A stretch of DNA of 64,000 nt from Rhodococcus pseudokoreensis (GCF_017068395.1 NZ_CP070619.1:5208001-5272000); one strand, 5' to 3'; shown: positions 25,574 to 33,750, numbered from the stretch's first letter. A program made the numbers and translations. Notes: generated from the sequence alone by a model not told the origin.

Positions 25574-27052
25574 ATGACCACCATCGATCTCGAACGGTCC
25601 GCGTCGCACACCGCACAGCCCAGTCTGCTCGACACGTCGCGGCGCACGAAGATCGTATGCACACTTGGACCTGCTACCGCCACCGGTGACCGTATTCGCG
25701 AGCTCGTCGAAAGCGGTATGGACGTGGCGCGGCTGAATTTCAGCCACGGCGAGCACGCCGACCACGAGGAGAACTACAAACGCGTGAGGGCGGCCTCGGA
25801 CGCGACGGGTAAGGCGGTCGGTGTCCTGGCCGACCTGCAGGGCCCGAAGATCCGGTTGGGCCGGTTCGCGGAGGGGCGGACCACGTGGGCCAACGGTGAG
25901 GAGGTGCGGATCACCGTCGACGAGTGCGAGGGCACCCACGACCGGGTCTCGACCACGTACAAGCAGCTCGCCGAGGACGCCAAGCCGGGTGACCGGTTGC
26001 TGGTCGACGACGGCAAGGTCGGTCTCGTCGTCTCCGGGGTGGAGGGCAACGACGTGATCTGCCGGGTCACCGAGGGCGGCCCGGTGTCCAATAACAAGGG
26101 TGTGTCGCTGCCGGGGATGAACGTGTCGGTCCCGGCGCTGTCGGAGAAGGACATCGCGGATCTGGAGTTCGCGCTCGGGTTGGGCGTCGATTTCATCGCG
26201 CTCTCGTTCGTGCGGTCGCCGGCGGATGTGGAGTTGGTGCACGCGGTGATGGACCGGGTGGGGCGGCGGATCCCGGTGATCGCGAAGCTGGAGAAGCCGG
26301 AGGCGATCGACAACCTCGAGGCGATCGTGCTGGCGTTCGACGCGGTGATGGTCGCGCGTGGTGATCTGGGGGTGGAGTTGCCGCTCGAGCAGGTGCCGCT
26401 GGTGCAGAAGCGGGCGATTCAGATCGCGCGGGAGAACGCGAAGCCGGTGATCGTGGCGACGCAGATGCTGGAGTCGATGATCGAGAATTCGCGGCCGACG
26501 CGTGCGGAGGCCTCGGATGTGGCGAACGCGGTCCTCGACGGTGCGGATGCGGTGATGCTCTCCGGTGAGACGTCGGTGGGTAAGTATGTGATGGAGACGG
26601 TGCGGACGATGGCGCGGATCGTGGAGGCGGTGGAGAACGAGTCCACGCAGGTGCCGCCGCTGACGCATGTGCCGCGCACCAAGCGGGGGGTGATCTCGTA
26701 CGCGGCCCGCGACATCGGGGAGCGGTTGGATGCGAAGGCGTTGGTGGCGTTCACGCAGTCCGGGGACACGGTCCGCCGGTTGGCGCGGTTGCACACGCCG
26801 TTGCCGTTGCTGGCGTTCACGCCGTTGCCGGAGGTGCGGTCGCAGTTGTCGTTGACGTGGGGGACGGAGACGTTCATCGTCGATCCGGTGGACAGCACGG
26901 ATGCGATGGTGCGGCAGGTCGACAACGCGTTGCTGGGGCTGGGCCGGTATCAGAAGGGTGAGTTGGTGGTGATCGTGGCGGGGTCGCCGCCCGGCACCGT
27001 AGGCTCGACCAACCTGATCCACGTCCACAGAATCGGCGAAGACGACCACTAG
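25574..27052 (+). CDS. pyk: Pyruvate kinase
   Basis: A 492-residue pyruvate kinase. RTKIVCTLGPAT opens the barrel, MDVARLNFSHG binds substrate, and VMVARGDLGVELPLEQVP and MLSGETSVGKYVMETVR are the signature and Mg/PEP loops. The start at 25574 has GAGGAG in front; a longer open frame upstream overlaps glycerate kinase and is rejected. It is the last metabolic gene of the CdaR/glycerate unit, converting PEP to pyruvate with ATP gain. From about 26160 onward the codon choice shifts to G-ending and TTG-leucine codons, unlike the first third. The stop codon lies inside a 26-base tandem duplication. Confidence 0.95.
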   Translation: MTTIDLERSASHTAQPSLLDTSRRTKIVCTLGPATATGDRIRELVESGMDVARLNFSHGEHADHEENYKRVRAASDATGKAVGVLADLQGPKIRLGRFAEGRTTWANGEEVRITVDECEGTHDRVSTTYKQLAEDAKPGDRLLVDDGKVGLVVSGVEGNDVICRVTEGGPVSNNKGVSLPGMNVSVPALSEKDIADLEFALGLGVDFIALSFVRSPADVELVHAVMDRVGRRIPVIAKLEKPEAIDNLEAIVLAFDAVMVARGDLGVELPLEQVPLVQKRAIQIARENAKPVIVATQMLESMIENSRPTRAEASDVANAVLDGADAVMLSGETSVGKYVMETVRTMARIVEAVENESTQVPPLTHVPRTKRGVISYAARDIGERLDAKALVAFTQSGDTVRRLARLHTPLPLLAFTPLPEVRSQLSLTWGTETFIVDPVDSTDAMVRQVDNALLGLGRYQKGELVVIVAGSPPGTVGSTNLIHVHRIGEDDH

Positions 27053-27086
27053 GCCTCGGAGGCGAAGACGACCACTAAGCCTCGGA
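27035..27086. repeat. Perfect-length 26-base tandem duplication over the pyk stop codon
   Basis: Two adjacent 26-base units (27035-27060 and 27061-27086) start with GGCGAAGACGACCACTA and differ at one base, TAG versus TAA at the stop codon. The first unit holds the last codons and stop of pyk. The second is untranslated and ends 12 bases before the WhiB gene. Confidence 0.92.
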
Positions 27087-27098
27087 AACGACTATCCC

Positions 27099-27461
27099 AT
27101 GCCATCTTTGACGCTCACCGTTCGTCTGCTGACACCCCACTCCGATCTGTGGGACTGGCAGACCCGCGCGCTCTGCCGAACCACCCGGGCGGATCTCTTC
27201 TTCGGGCCGGACAGCGAAAGCAGAGCAACGCGAATTCGCCGGGAGAGGCAGGCGCAGGAACTCTGCCGGAGTTGCCCGGTCCGGCACGAATGCCTGCGCC
27301 ACGCGCTCGACGTCGGCGAACCCTACGGCGTCTGGGGCGGGATGACCGAATCGGATCGGCGATTCGGTCAGGATCGGCCCCAGCTGAATCCACAGGCAAA
27401 TCGTAAGCCGGCCAAGAGACTTCGTATCTCACCGCGGCACCCCCGCCCCGGAAGGCAGTGA
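27099..27461 (+). CDS. WhiB-like iron-sulfur transcription factor
   Basis: A 120-residue WhiB-family protein. Cysteines lie in RALCRTT and ELCRSCPVRHECLR, followed by the GVWGG turn; a basic tail (NRKPAKRLRISPRHPR) would contact DNA. It starts 46 bases after pyk on the same strand and may share its transcript. It shares the WDWQ motif before the first Cys with the WhiB protein at 16037-16321, at the other end of the polyol/glycerate region. No clear SD precedes the ATG at 27099. Confidence 0.9.
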   Translation: MPSLTLTVRLLTPHSDLWDWQTRALCRTTRADLFFGPDSESRATRIRRERQAQELCRSCPVRHECLRHALDVGEPYGVWGGMTESDRRFGQDRPQLNPQANRKPAKRLRISPRHPRPGRQ

Positions 27462-27479
27462 GAGTTTACGGACTACGCC

Positions 27480-28898
27480 TCACAGTCCGACCGCGGTTTC
27501 GAGGAGATCGAGTTCGGCGTCGAGGTGGTCGAGCATGGGGTGCAGATCCGGGACGGTGCGGCGGCAGCCGGTGAGGCCGAAGACGATCTGGTCGTCGCTG
27601 CTGGTGCAGGTGATGTTGAGGGCCTGCCCGGTGGTGGGGATCGACAGCGGGTAGAGGGATTCGAGGCGGGCACCGTTCCAGTACAACGGGGTTCGGGGTC
27701 CGGCGACATTCGAGATGACGACGTTGAACGGCGGACGCAGCGGCCCCCGCCGACCGAGGAACATCTCGACTCCGAGCGGGGCGGCACCGAGGGCGCTCAT
27801 CGCGAGCACCTGGGCGGGGCTCATCGCCTGCAGCGCGGCCTTGCCCTCGTTCATGCAGTTGCGCACGGTCTCGAGGCGGTGCGCGGGGTCGGGCAGGTGG
27901 GTGGCCAGGTTGCACATGAGCACCCCGACCCGGTTGCCTCCGGGCGCGCGGTCGCCGGTCCCGGTCTCCGGCGCGCGCAGCGACACGGGGACCATCGCGA
28001 TCAGTGGGTTGTCCGGCAATGCGTCGCGGGTGTGCAGGTAGGCCCGCAAGGTGCCCGCGCACATGGTCAGCACGATGTCGTTGATGGTGGCCTCGGCATG
28101 CTTGGCCAGCAGCCGGATCCGTTCGATCGGGAACGACCGGGCGGCGACGTGGCGGGCCCCGCTGATCGGCACGTTGAACAGGGTGTGCGGCGCGGTGAGC
28201 GACAACGCACCACCCCTGCCGTGCAGGGCGCGGTCCACGGTGCCCAATGCCGCGGGCAGCAGTCCGGCCACCTCGCCCGCCGCGGAGCGGGCGGCGTCCC
28301 ATGCCATCGCCGGAAGCGCGGAACCGGGACCGCTCGTGACGGCCATCCGCGCGTCCGGCACTGCCGACAGCGTGTTCCGCGGCTGCCAGGGCGTGGGCAT
28401 GTTCCGGCGGTTCGGGTCCTCGCTCATGCTGTCGCGGAGCAGTCGCATCGCGGACGCACCGTCGGCGAGGGCGTGGTGGATCTTGGTGTACACCGCGTAG
28501 CGGCCGTCGGCGAGTCCCTCGATCAGGTGCATCTCCCACAACGGCCGGCTGCGGTCGAGCAGGGTGCCGTGCAGCCGTGACACCAGGGTCATCAGCTCGG
28601 CCATTCCGCCCGGCTGGGGCAGGGCGTCACGGCGGACGTGATGCTCCAGATCGACCTCGTCGTGCGGAAGGGTGTCCCAGCCCCACTGGCCGAGCGACGT
28701 CACCGAGCGACGGGCCCGCTTCCGGAAGGGCGCCGCCACCTGGTCGCCGACCAGCGCCGCATCGAACATCGCTCGCACGTCGGCCGCGGACGATCCCTCG
28801 GCCGGCGTGAACACCGCCAGGCCGCCGACGTGCATCGGATGCTCGCGGGACTCGCCGAGCAGAAACAGCGAGTCCGTCGGCGCCATCGGGAACAGCAT
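27480..28898 (-). CDS. Wax ester synthase/diacylglycerol acyltransferase (WS/DGAT family)
   Basis: A 472-residue acyl-CoA-dependent O-acyltransferase. The catalytic motif is KIHHALADGASAMRLL (HHxxxDG). Conserved LFNVPISGARHVA and PPFNVVISNVAGP segments follow. In mycolic-acid actinobacteria these enzymes make triacylglycerol or wax esters at lipid-body surfaces. AAGGA precedes the ATG at 28898. It is a single gene with its own AT-rich upstream region and overlaps nothing. The genome type usually carries many paralogues, so its individual contribution cannot be judged. Confidence 0.92.
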   Translation of the reverse strand: MLFPMAPTDSLFLLGESREHPMHVGGLAVFTPAEGSSAADVRAMFDAALVGDQVAAPFRKRARRSVTSLGQWGWDTLPHDEVDLEHHVRRDALPQPGGMAELMTLVSRLHGTLLDRSRPLWEMHLIEGLADGRYAVYTKIHHALADGASAMRLLRDSMSEDPNRRNMPTPWQPRNTLSAVPDARMAVTSGPGSALPAMAWDAARSAAGEVAGLLPAALGTVDRALHGRGGALSLTAPHTLFNVPISGARHVAARSFPIERIRLLAKHAEATINDIVLTMCAGTLRAYLHTRDALPDNPLIAMVPVSLRAPETGTGDRAPGGNRVGVLMCNLATHLPDPAHRLETVRNCMNEGKAALQAMSPAQVLAMSALGAAPLGVEMFLGRRGPLRPPFNVVISNVAGPRTPLYWNGARLESLYPLSIPTTGQALNITCTSSDDQIVFGLTGCRRTVPDLHPMLDHLDAELDLLETAVGL

Positions 28899-29090
28899 GT
28901 GGTGTCCTTACTGTTCCCGAAACCGGATCTGCCTGCGCGGATCCGATTCCCCCCGGAACTGTCGTTCATATCGGTGTTGCCGTATGTAAAAGTAACGTTT
29001 AGGTGTGGTTCATGTCACAAACCGGTCTCGCTGTTTTAGTTGTACAGCACAGTCACCGTTTCCGCCACACACACAAAACGGACACCGCGA
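28899..29090 (-). promoter_or_regulatory. AT-rich intergenic region upstream of the WS/DGAT gene
   Basis: This 192-base gap contains the AT-rich stretch 28975-29045, unlike its surroundings, so it probably carries the WS/DGAT promoter. I see TTGTGA- and TAAACG-like hexamers on the minus strand but no convincing -35/-10 pair, and a short GGATC...GATCC inverted repeat at about 28925-28945. Nothing coding is evident. Confidence 0.3.
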
Positions 29091-30566
29091 TCAGACGCCC
29101 GTGTACACGGTCTTCCCCCAGGTGTAGAAGTCCACGGCGCTGCGGCCCTGCTCCCGGAACGTGTTCGTGGACGAGTCCTTCACCCCGCCGAACGGCACGT
29201 TCAGGTCCAGCCCGGCCGTCGGACGGTTGATCTTGACGACGCCGGCCTGCGCCCGGGCGGCGAAGTCCGTCGAGCGCACCAGGCTGTCGGTGCAGATGCC
29301 CGCGGTGAGTCCGTAGCGGGAGTCGTTGACGGCGGCGAGCCCGGCCTCGTAGTCGGCGACCTCCAGCACCGCGACCACCGGCCCGAAGATCTCGTCCGTG
29401 ACCGCCGGATCGTCGAGCGGCAGATCGGTGAGCACGGTGGCCGGGAAGAACAACCCGTCGGACGGGTCGCCGGCGTAGTCGCCGTGCCGCAATGTGGCGC
29501 CGCGCTCGACTGCGGAGCGCACCGCGGCCTGATCCTGCTCGAACTGCGCGCGGCTCACCACCGCGCCCATACGGGTCGTGTCCGCCGAACCGTAACCCGG
29601 AACGTACCGCGCGGCCTCCTCGACCAGTGCCTCGAGAAACGCATCACGGATCCCGGGGGTGACATACACGCGGGACGTCGCCGTGCAGGCCTGCCCGGTG
29701 AGCCCGAACGCGCCCGCGGCCACCACCTGTGCGGCGTTCCGGGCGTCGTCGAGCACCAGCACAGCGTTCTTGCCGCCCATCTCCAGCTGGACCCGGGCCC
29801 GGCGCGAGTTCAGGATGTCCTGCAGCCCCAACCCGACGGTGGTGGAGCCGGTGAACGACAGCCCGGCGACGCGGGGGTCGCGGGCCAGCGCGTCGCCGAC
29901 CACCCGTCCGTTGCCGTGGACCACGTTGAAGACCCCGGCGGGGAGCCCGGCGTCGTGGAGGGCGCGGGCGAGGTGGGTGGCCGACAGGGGCGTGAGTTCG
30001 GCCGGTTTGAGCACCACGGTGTTGCCCGAGATCAGCGCGGGTGCCGTCTTCCACGCCGGGATGGCGATGGGAAAGTTCCACGGCGTGATGAGCGCGAAAA
30101 CACCCAGGGGCTCGCGGCGGGTGGTGATGCTGGTTCCGGGCATCCCGCTGGGGAGCACTTCGCCGGTGGCCGCCCATCCGAGGGACCCGAAGAACCGCAG
30201 GACGTCCACGGCGCGCGTGACTTCGCCCCGAGCCTCGGCGAGGGTCTTGCCTTCTTCCCGGACGAGGTCCGCGGCCACCGCGGAACCCCGTTCCTGCAGC
30301 AGGTTTGCGGCCGCGATGAGGATGGCGCCCCGGGCCGGTGCGGGGAGCGCGGCCCAGGCCGGCTGTGCCGCGGCGGCGGCCGTGACGGCGGCGTCCACCT
30401 CGGCGGTACCACCACTCGGCGAGTAGGCGGCGAGTTCGTGCGGGCGGGCCGGGTTCCAGCGCTCGGTGTCGGCGCCACCCAGCCATTCGCCGTTCACGAG
30501 GTGCTGTGCGGTCGGGACGTCGTTCCGGACGGGTGAGCCGGTGGGCTCGGTGACGGTCGTGGTCAT
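29091..30566 (-). CDS. Aldehyde dehydrogenase
   Basis: A 491-residue NAD(P)-dependent aldehyde dehydrogenase. ITPWNFPIAIPAWKTAPAL is the cofactor-binding start, FTGSTTVG the glycine loop, LEMGGKN carries the general-base Glu and GQACTATSRVYV the catalytic Cys. Its closest look is the benzaldehyde/ketoglutarate-semialdehyde group, but the substrate is not certain. It follows the SDR fragment (stop at 30604) on the same strand, so the two were probably one operon. The IS607-type insertion upstream would have removed their normal promoter. Confidence 0.92.
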   Translation of the reverse strand: MTTTVTEPTGSPVRNDVPTAQHLVNGEWLGGADTERWNPARPHELAAYSPSGGTAEVDAAVTAAAAAQPAWAALPAPARGAILIAAANLLQERGSAVAADLVREEGKTLAEARGEVTRAVDVLRFFGSLGWAATGEVLPSGMPGTSITTRREPLGVFALITPWNFPIAIPAWKTAPALISGNTVVLKPAELTPLSATHLARALHDAGLPAGVFNVVHGNGRVVGDALARDPRVAGLSFTGSTTVGLGLQDILNSRRARVQLEMGGKNAVLVLDDARNAAQVVAAGAFGLTGQACTATSRVYVTPGIRDAFLEALVEEAARYVPGYGSADTTRMGAVVSRAQFEQDQAAVRSAVERGATLRHGDYAGDPSDGLFFPATVLTDLPLDDPAVTDEIFGPVVAVLEVADYEAGLAAVNDSRYGLTAGICTDSLVRSTDFAARAQAGVVKINRPTAGLDLNVPFGGVKDSSTNTFREQGRSAVDFYTWGKTVYTGV

Positions 30567-30603
30567 CGTGTCTCCTCGGGAGGTGGAGGGCAGGGTTCGG
30601 GTT

Positions 30604-31125
30604 CTACAGGCTGCGGATCAGGCCGCCGTCGCAGCGGAGTGCGACGCCGGTGATGTACGACGCCGGGGCGCTGCACAGGAACGCAGCGGCGGCGCCGAAT
30701 TCGTCGGGGTCGCCGTAGCGGCGGGCCGGGATCGTCTTGCGCGATTCGATTTCGATGTCGGTGACGGTGACACCCCGACGCTTGGCGGCGGCCGCGTCCA
30801 GTTCGGCCACCCGGTCGGTGGCGATCCGACCCGGCAGCAGCAGGTTGACGGTGACGCAGTCGAGGGCGACCTCGGCGGCGAGGGTCTTGAGGTAGCCCGC
30901 CAGAGCCGCGCGACCGGTGTTGGACATCGCCAAATTGGGCAGGGGCGCAGCAACTCCGGACGAGCCGATGGCCAGAACCCGGCCCCAGCGGCGCTCCCGC
31001 ATGCCGGGGAGGACGGTCGAGACGAGTGCGTGGTGCGGGCGGAGCAGGATGTCGAATGCTGCCGCGAGATCGTCCGCGCCCAGGGTCGCCGCCGCGCCCG
31101 GTCTGGGCCCGGGACCGTTGAGGAG
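30604..31125 (-). pseudogene. SDR oxidoreductase, 5' part lost at the IS607-type element
   Basis: About 174 C-terminal residues of a short-chain dehydrogenase are present: LLNGPGPRPGA (the NNAG-equivalent), the Ser strand GRVLAIGSSGVAAPLPNL, NTGRAALAGYLKTLAAEVA where the Tyr-x3-Lys normally sits, VTVNLLLPGRI, and the end YITGVALRCDGG. Homology stops abruptly at about 31125. The N-terminal cofactor-binding 80-90 residues are missing, and I do not find them on the far side of the IS element (33150-33349). In place of the usual catalytic Tyr the motif reads NTGRAALAG, so it may already have been a non-classical SDR. Not functional as it stands. Confidence 0.8.
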
Positions 31126-31215
31126 CTGCGCGCGGCGGCAGGCAGTCTGACGTTCCACGCGTGGTTGTAAGCCGTAAATCTGTAAGAACATGTCATTTTG
31201 TGTCAGAATAGTCAC

Positions 31216-31812
31216 GTGAAGTTGAGTGCGTGGGCCAAGGAGCAGGGGGTCTCGTACCGCACTGCGCTGAATTGGTTCCACGCCGGAAAGCTCCCCGTGC
31301 CCGCCCGGCAGCTCCCGACCGGCACGATCCTTATCGACTCGCCCGTTCGGGAAACCGGTGTGACGGTGGCGTACTGCCGAGTCTCCTCGCACGAGCAGAA
31401 GCCGGACCTCGAACGCCAAGCCGGGCGGGTCGTGACCGGCGCAGGGGAGCGTGGGCTGTCGATCGACCGCACCATCACCGAAATCGGGTCCGGGCAGGGC
31501 GGGCGGCCCGGGAAGCTGCGGACGCTGCTCGCCGACCCGGCCGTGACCACGATCGTGGTCGAGCACCGCGACCGACTGACTCGTTTCGGAGTGGAGTACC
31601 TCGAAGCCGCGCTGTCCGCGCAGGGGCGACGCATTGTCGTGCTGGATGATTCCGAGGTCGTTGATGATTCTGGGGTCGCCGACGACCTGGTGCGCGAGAT
31701 GACCGAGGTACTGACCTCGATGTGCGCGCGCCTGTACGGCCGTCGCTCCGCCTCTCGGAGGGCGGTGGCGGGGGTGCGTGCAGCGCAAGCCGAGCCCGAG
31801 GAGTCGACGTGA
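31216..31812 (+). CDS. tnpA: IS607-type serine recombinase (transposase TnpA)
   Basis: A 198-residue protein in the IS607 order: an N-terminal MerR-like helix-turn-helix (MKLSAWAKEQGVSYRTALNW) that binds the ends, then a serine-recombinase catalytic domain. The nucleophile is S57 in VAYCRVSSHEQKPDLERQ, and VVEHRDRLTRFGVEYLEAAL is the typical second block. The start is GTG at 31216. A frame upstream (TTG at 31198) is not needed. It has all expected catalytic segments and overlaps tnpB by 4 bases. Confidence 0.92.
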   Translation: MKLSAWAKEQGVSYRTALNWFHAGKLPVPARQLPTGTILIDSPVRETGVTVAYCRVSSHEQKPDLERQAGRVVTGAGERGLSIDRTITEIGSGQGGRPGKLRTLLADPAVTTIVVEHRDRLTRFGVEYLEAALSAQGRRIVVLDDSEVVDDSGVADDLVREMTEVLTSMCARLYGRRSASRRAVAGVRAAQAEPEEST

Positions 31813-33122
31813 TCCGGGCGTATCTGTTCGCCCTCGATCCGACCGAGGCGCAAGCCGACGCGATGGCCTCGCACTGCGGTGCCACCCGGGTCGCCTACAA
31901 CTGGTGCCTGGCCCAGGTGAAGGCGAACTGGTCGCAGCGTGCTGCGGAGCAGACCTATGGCCTGACCGGTGATCAACTCACCCCATGGATGGCCTCTTCC
32001 GCCTACAGTCTTCGGAAGGCGTGGAACGCGGCCAAGGATGAGGTGGCGCCGTGGTGGAAGCAGAACAGCAAGGAGGCGTACGCCTCGGGCTGCGCCAACC
32101 TCGCCGCCGCGCTCGCCAACCGCACGGCGGGCCGAGCGAAGATGCCCCGGTTCAAGTCCAAGCGGACCGCGCGAATGTCGTGCAAGTTCACCACCGGCCG
32201 ATTCGGTCTGGTCCGCGACCGCCGGCACGTGCAGTTGCCCGTGATCGGGGTGGTGCGCACCGGTGAGTCGACCCGCAAGCTGGCCCGCAAGATCGAAGCA
32301 GGCACTGCGCGTATCCGGTCGGCCACCCTGTCGTACCAGCGTGGCCGCTGGCATGTCTCGTTCTCCGTTGACCTCCCGGACGCCGCACCCGAAGAACGCA
32401 CCGGTGGCGGGGTGGTCGGCGTCGATCTCGGTATCGCGCATCTGGCTACCCTCTCGACCGGTGAGCAGGTGCCGAACCAGCGTCGCCTCGATGCCGAGTT
32501 GTCGAACCTGCGCCGCGCCGAACGGGCCTGCGCTCGCCGGCGCGGCCCGGACCGCAGAACCGGTGCCGCGCCGTCGAACCGGTGGAAGAAGGCCCGCGCC
32601 CGCGCCGACCGCATCCACACCCGCGTGGCGAACCTGCGGCGCAACGACACCCACCAGTTCACTTCCCGTCTGGTGCGGGAGTTCGACACGATCGTGATCG
32701 AAGACCTGCACGTGGCCGGGATGCTGCGGAACCGGCGTCTGGCCCGGCACATCGCCGGTGTGTCGTGGGGGCAGATCCGCCGTCAGCTCACCTACAAGAC
32801 CGAACGGGCCGGGGTCCGGCTCGTGGTGGCGGACCGTTGGTTCGCTTCTTCCAAGACGTGCTCGGAGTGCGGGACAGCGAAAGCCAAGCTGCCCCTGAAT
32901 GAGCGGGTGTTCGCGTGCCTGGCCTGCGGGATCGTCCTTGATCGGGATGAGAACGCGGCCCGGAATTTGGCCGCTTTGGCGGTCGACACCGGCGAGTTGC
33001 GCCGGGAGCTGCCCGATGGAAGCGATGTCAGACGGGCGTGCTCGCACGCTCCGCAGTCGCACCGCCACGGGAAGAGTCCGCACAGGACTCAACGCCACCA
33101 CCGCAAGGTAGTGGCTCGATGA
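31809..33122 (+). CDS. tnpB: TnpB RNA-guided endonuclease (IS607-associated)
   Basis: A 437-residue TnpB, full length for the family. The RuvC triad is intact: D206 in VVGVDLGIAHLA, E298 in TIVIEDLHVAG, and the Asp in LDRDENAARNLAAL (D378/D380). The zinc ribbon CSECG...CLACG (C351, C354, C370, C373) lies between. The GTG start at 31809 overlaps the recombinase stop. TnpB proteins use an RNA from the 3' end of their own element (omega RNA) to cut DNA next to a transposon-adjacent motif and help retain the IS. The basic tail continues into structured sequence that could encode that RNA. Confidence 0.93.
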   Translation: MIRAYLFALDPTEAQADAMASHCGATRVAYNWCLAQVKANWSQRAAEQTYGLTGDQLTPWMASSAYSLRKAWNAAKDEVAPWWKQNSKEAYASGCANLAAALANRTAGRAKMPRFKSKRTARMSCKFTTGRFGLVRDRRHVQLPVIGVVRTGESTRKLARKIEAGTARIRSATLSYQRGRWHVSFSVDLPDAAPEERTGGGVVGVDLGIAHLATLSTGEQVPNQRRLDAELSNLRRAERACARRRGPDRRTGAAPSNRWKKARARADRIHTRVANLRRNDTHQFTSRLVREFDTIVIEDLHVAGMLRNRRLARHIAGVSWGQIRRQLTYKTERAGVRLVVADRWFASSKTCSECGTAKAKLPLNERVFACLACGIVLDRDENAARNLAALAVDTGELRRELPDGSDVRRACSHAPQSHRHGKSPHRTQRHHRKVVAR

Positions 33123-33149
33123 AGCGGGACATAACCTCACACTTCATCG
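33050..33149 (+). ncRNA. Candidate omega RNA (reRNA) scaffold at the tnpB 3' end
   Basis: Three hairpins are stacked over the end of tnpB. GAGTCC (33074-33079) pairs with GGACTC (33085-33090). CCAC (33098-33101) pairs with GTGG (33111-33114). CGATGAAG (33117-33124) pairs perfectly with CTTCATCG (33142-33149). Such structure at the 3' border of a TnpB element is where the guide-RNA scaffold is known to lie, with the guide being the flanking DNA after the element end. The RNA boundaries are guesses. Confidence 0.4.
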
Positions 33150-33349
33150 AACGGTATGACGCATCGCGGCATTTTCTTTTCTCTCCCGTGATGTCCGAGA
33201 GCTGCGCAAGGGTAGGGCCCTTCTCATAGCGAATAGGCGAAAGTTGTTGCCGCCGGTCGTCAACAGGGAACCCGTGGCGGGGGAGTGGGCGTGGCGCTCT
33301 CGACCTTCATCGGATCCGCGATTGTCGAGGTCGGGGGGACCGCGGGGGG

Positions 33350-33721
33350 TCAGAGCTCGAGGTACAGGAAGTTGTCGGCCCAGTTCGTCTCGCCGGCGGT
33401 CGTGGCGAAGTAGAAGATGCGGTCGGAGAATCCGCAGTCGAAGTACTGGGCGATTTTCGATTCGCCGGGAGCGAGCGTGCCGAGGTTCGTGCTCTCGTAC
33501 ACGAGCGGGGTGTGGACGGTGACGCCGGTGGCGGTGCCGCCGCCCTCGTTGGTGACGCGCACGGCGCACGCGTTGACGCCTTCGGTATTCGCCTGGGTGA
33601 TCGCGAGATCGGGGCCGTCGCCGAGGGATCCGAACGGCGCGGCGGACGCCATTGCCGTTCCGGCGGTCATCAGTCCCGTGATCATGGCCCCCGCCACTGC
33701 CGTACGTCGAAGGTTGCGCAT
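33350..33721 (-). CDS. Small exported protein with an Ig-like/CARDB-like domain
   Basis: A 123-residue protein. A Sec signal peptide (RRTAVAGAMITGLMTAGTAM, then ASAAP) is followed by about 95 residues including NEGGGTATGVTVHTPLVYES and LAPGESKIAQYFDC. This resembles the CARDB/DUF11-type beta-sandwich repeats of cell-surface proteins. Two cysteines could form a disulfide. It starts 29 bases downstream of another exported protein on the same strand, so the two are probably co-transcribed. The function is unknown. It lies close to the right end of the IS element. Confidence 0.75.
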   Translation of the reverse strand: MRNLRRTAVAGAMITGLMTAGTAMASAAPFGSLGDGPDLAITQANTEGVNACAVRVTNEGGGTATGVTVHTPLVYESTNLGTLAPGESKIAQYFDCGFSDRIFYFATTAGETNWADNFLYLEL

Positions 33722-33750
33722 GTTGTGCCCTTTCCTCGGTTGTCCGGTAT

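Larger units (their letters stand above)
31126..33150 (+). mobile_element. IS607-family insertion sequence
   Basis: A two-gene element: a short serine recombinase (tnpA) overlapping tnpB by GTGA, the IS607 arrangement. The left boundary is set by the loss of SDR homology at about 31125. The right boundary is set just after the hairpin closing at 33149, so it is approximate. No terminal inverted repeats or target duplication are visible, as expected for IS607. The left end holds a CCACGCGTGG palindrome (31155-31164) and TGTCA repeats before tnpA. Both genes look intact, so it may be mobile. Confidence 0.85.

Noticed and set aside
33144..33349. Missing SDR N-terminus on the right side of the IS element
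   Set aside because: I read both strands between the element and the exported-protein gene and found no Rossmann start (TGxxxGIG).
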